Shown one piece after another: positions 63,075 through 64,000 of a stretch of DNA of 64,000 nt. The stretch covers positions 304,165-368,164 of the forward strand of contig NW_017567007.1 of NCBI RefSeq assembly GCF_001661265.1, written 5' to 3'. Made by a program: the position numbers and the translations under genes. The notes below the pieces were generated by a model. It saw only the letters and a program-made list of their open reading frames with translations. It was not told the origin of the DNA and ran no database searches. The stretch's first letter is position 1; the number at the start of each line of letters is the position of its first letter. The stretch is from Saitoella complicata NRRL Y-17804. Taxonomy: Eukaryota > Ascomycota > Saitoellomycetes > Saitoellales > Saitoellaceae.

Positions 63075-63565
63075 CTACATCAATTGCTCCTTCACCCACT
63101 CATCCGTCAAATCATCTCCGTCCCTACACTCCAACACCTTCCCAGTATCACATTTCTCCGCAAACCACACCCTCGCACTGGCATACAACATCGTCATCTC
63201 CAAACTACTCGTCCGTGGTGCCCAATACAGCATGCACAACGGCGTACTCTTCCTCCCATCATCAAATTCCAATTCATACGACAACAAAACGAATCGTGGG
63301 GTGTTGTCGGGGAGTTCGTCAGCGAGTTCCTCGATGGAGGAGAGAGTCAGGGGACCGTCTTCCGTTGCGGAGTCGGGGATGATATCGTGGTTTGTTTTGG
63401 AGATGGAGAAGATTAGGCAGGCTGTGCCCTTTTTGGAGCTGTGCAACGGGTTTAGCTGGGGGGTCATGCGAAGCCTGGCAAACTGTCGTACCCTTTGAGA
63501 CGGAAGTCCCGGATGGACTTTTGGTTTTCGGTGGAGAGCGCGAATAGACGGGCTTCTGATGCCAT
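63075..63565 (-). CDS. AIM7: Glia maturation factor-like ADF-H protein (AIM7/GMF1)
   Basis: Small actin regulator of the ADF/cofilin fold that debranches Arp2/3 networks. Exons 63565-63492 and 63438-63075 over a 53-nt intron with an AGCTAAAC branch give 145 aa. The N-terminus MASEARLFALSTENQKSIRD and the splice-made FRLKGSKKGTACLIFSISK match the family, as do LPDNTPRFVLLSYELEFDDG and the central LCMLYWAPRTSSLEMTMLYA. Length is typical (about 140-150 aa). Confidence 0.93.
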
Positions 63566-63694
63566 TGCGATTGATCTCAATTGGAAGGTTGCTGGTAAGC
63601 TTTGGTGTGTTGCGACGTTGGGGTTCAGCCGTACGGCGATGACGTTCGGGACGTGTTGGTCAGATTGATTGTCATGAAGTCATTGCATGCTTGA

Positions 63695-63766
63695 GCTTCC
63701 ATAGCTCAGTGGTAGAGCGAGAGATTGCAGATCTCTAGGTCAGGTGTTCGAACCACCTTGGGAGCT
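63695..63766 (+). tRNA. tRNA-Cys (anticodon GCA), copy 3
   Basis: Third tRNA-Cys, identical to copy 1 except for one T-loop base (TTCGAAC in place of TTCGAAT). The upstream flank TTGCATGCTTGA matches copy 2. A run of five T follows. It lies 130 bp upstream of the AIM7 ATG on the opposite strand. Confidence 0.94.
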
Positions 63767-64000
63767 TCTCTTTTTGTTCTTTTGCGCTCTGAGTTTCTTG
63801 CAGAGCGCGCCCTGGTTCCCTGGTGCACGTGAATTCGAAGACCCTCAAACTCGAGTACGTTTACGGATCAACCTTAAGTCGCTGCAACACTTCCTGGAAG
63901 ACTGATCGCTTCTAAAGCTTCCAACCTCCGCCTATACTCGAGTCTTCTCAAGCACTCTCGCCCTCTCAAGATTTCTGGTTCACCAAGTGCGACGCCGAGA

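Overview
The window is nuclear DNA of a fungus, about 64 kb, gene-dense (roughly 40 protein genes and six tRNA genes) and moderately GC-rich. Genes have few introns (0-4 each), mostly 50-65 nt long, with CTAAC/CTGAC-like branch sites. The gene set (squalene epoxidase, M36 fungalysin, KRE2-type GT15 mannosyltransferase, Mdv1-like WD protein, PMP3/SNA protein) fits an ascomycete. The presence of DDB1 and Elongin C and the low intron number make a filamentous, Pezizomycotina-like lineage my best guess. That placement is inference; no rRNA or mitochondrial marker is present.

Layout. 0-7 kb: UBA2 (5' end outside the window), DDB1 and a DPB3/CHRAC-type histone-fold protein. 7-10.5 kb: a gene-poor stretch with two facing intron-bearing tRNA-Gln genes and one unrecognised acidic protein. 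10.5-24.4 kb: ERG1, VPS15, a carbonyl-reductase-like SDR, a secreted fungalysin, a C1orf74-like protein, a mitochondrial J-protein and BCP1. 24.4-40.3 kb: RRP7, ELP4, two tandem mitochondrial repeat proteins, an aldo/keto reductase, PAT1, a GT15 mannosyltransferase, TFA1 (TFIIE alpha), Elongin C, a mitochondrial carrier and PIG-S/GPI17. 40.3-45.6 kb: a methyltransferase, an MDV1-like gene and GUA1. 45.9-56.8 kb: a small stress-type protein, SEN54, tRNA-Thr, a PncC-type amidase, ULP1, an MFS transporter, an IlvD/Edd dehydratase and a MoCF/CinA-N protein. 56.9-64 kb: three tRNA-Cys genes, a GILT-like thiol reductase, DPH3, a SAM carrier cut by an assembly gap (60596-60983), an SNA/PMP3 protein, ERV14 and a GMF/AIM7 protein.

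Most genes are housekeeping and unrelated in function. Links worth noting: both ends of the SUMO cycle (UBA2, ULP1); ubiquitin-ligase adaptors (DDB1, Elongin C); SEN54 in the same window as intron-bearing tRNAs; elongator/diphthamide genes (ELP4, DPH3); and an ACS-type transporter beside an IlvD/Edd dehydratase. Several divergent pairs share short promoters (TFA1/ELC1, carrier/PIG-S, RRP7/ELP4, PAT1/mannosyltransferase).

The most striking observation is a clean 1,084-bp inversion, 43614-44697. It splits GUA1 (GMP synthase) inside its ATP-pyrophosphatase P-loop and at the same time removes the first two codons of the neighbouring MDV1-like gene. Flipping the segment restores both reading frames exactly, which shows the two genes were once a divergent pair sharing a 326-bp promoter. 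I see no transposon, virus-like element or repeat array in the window.
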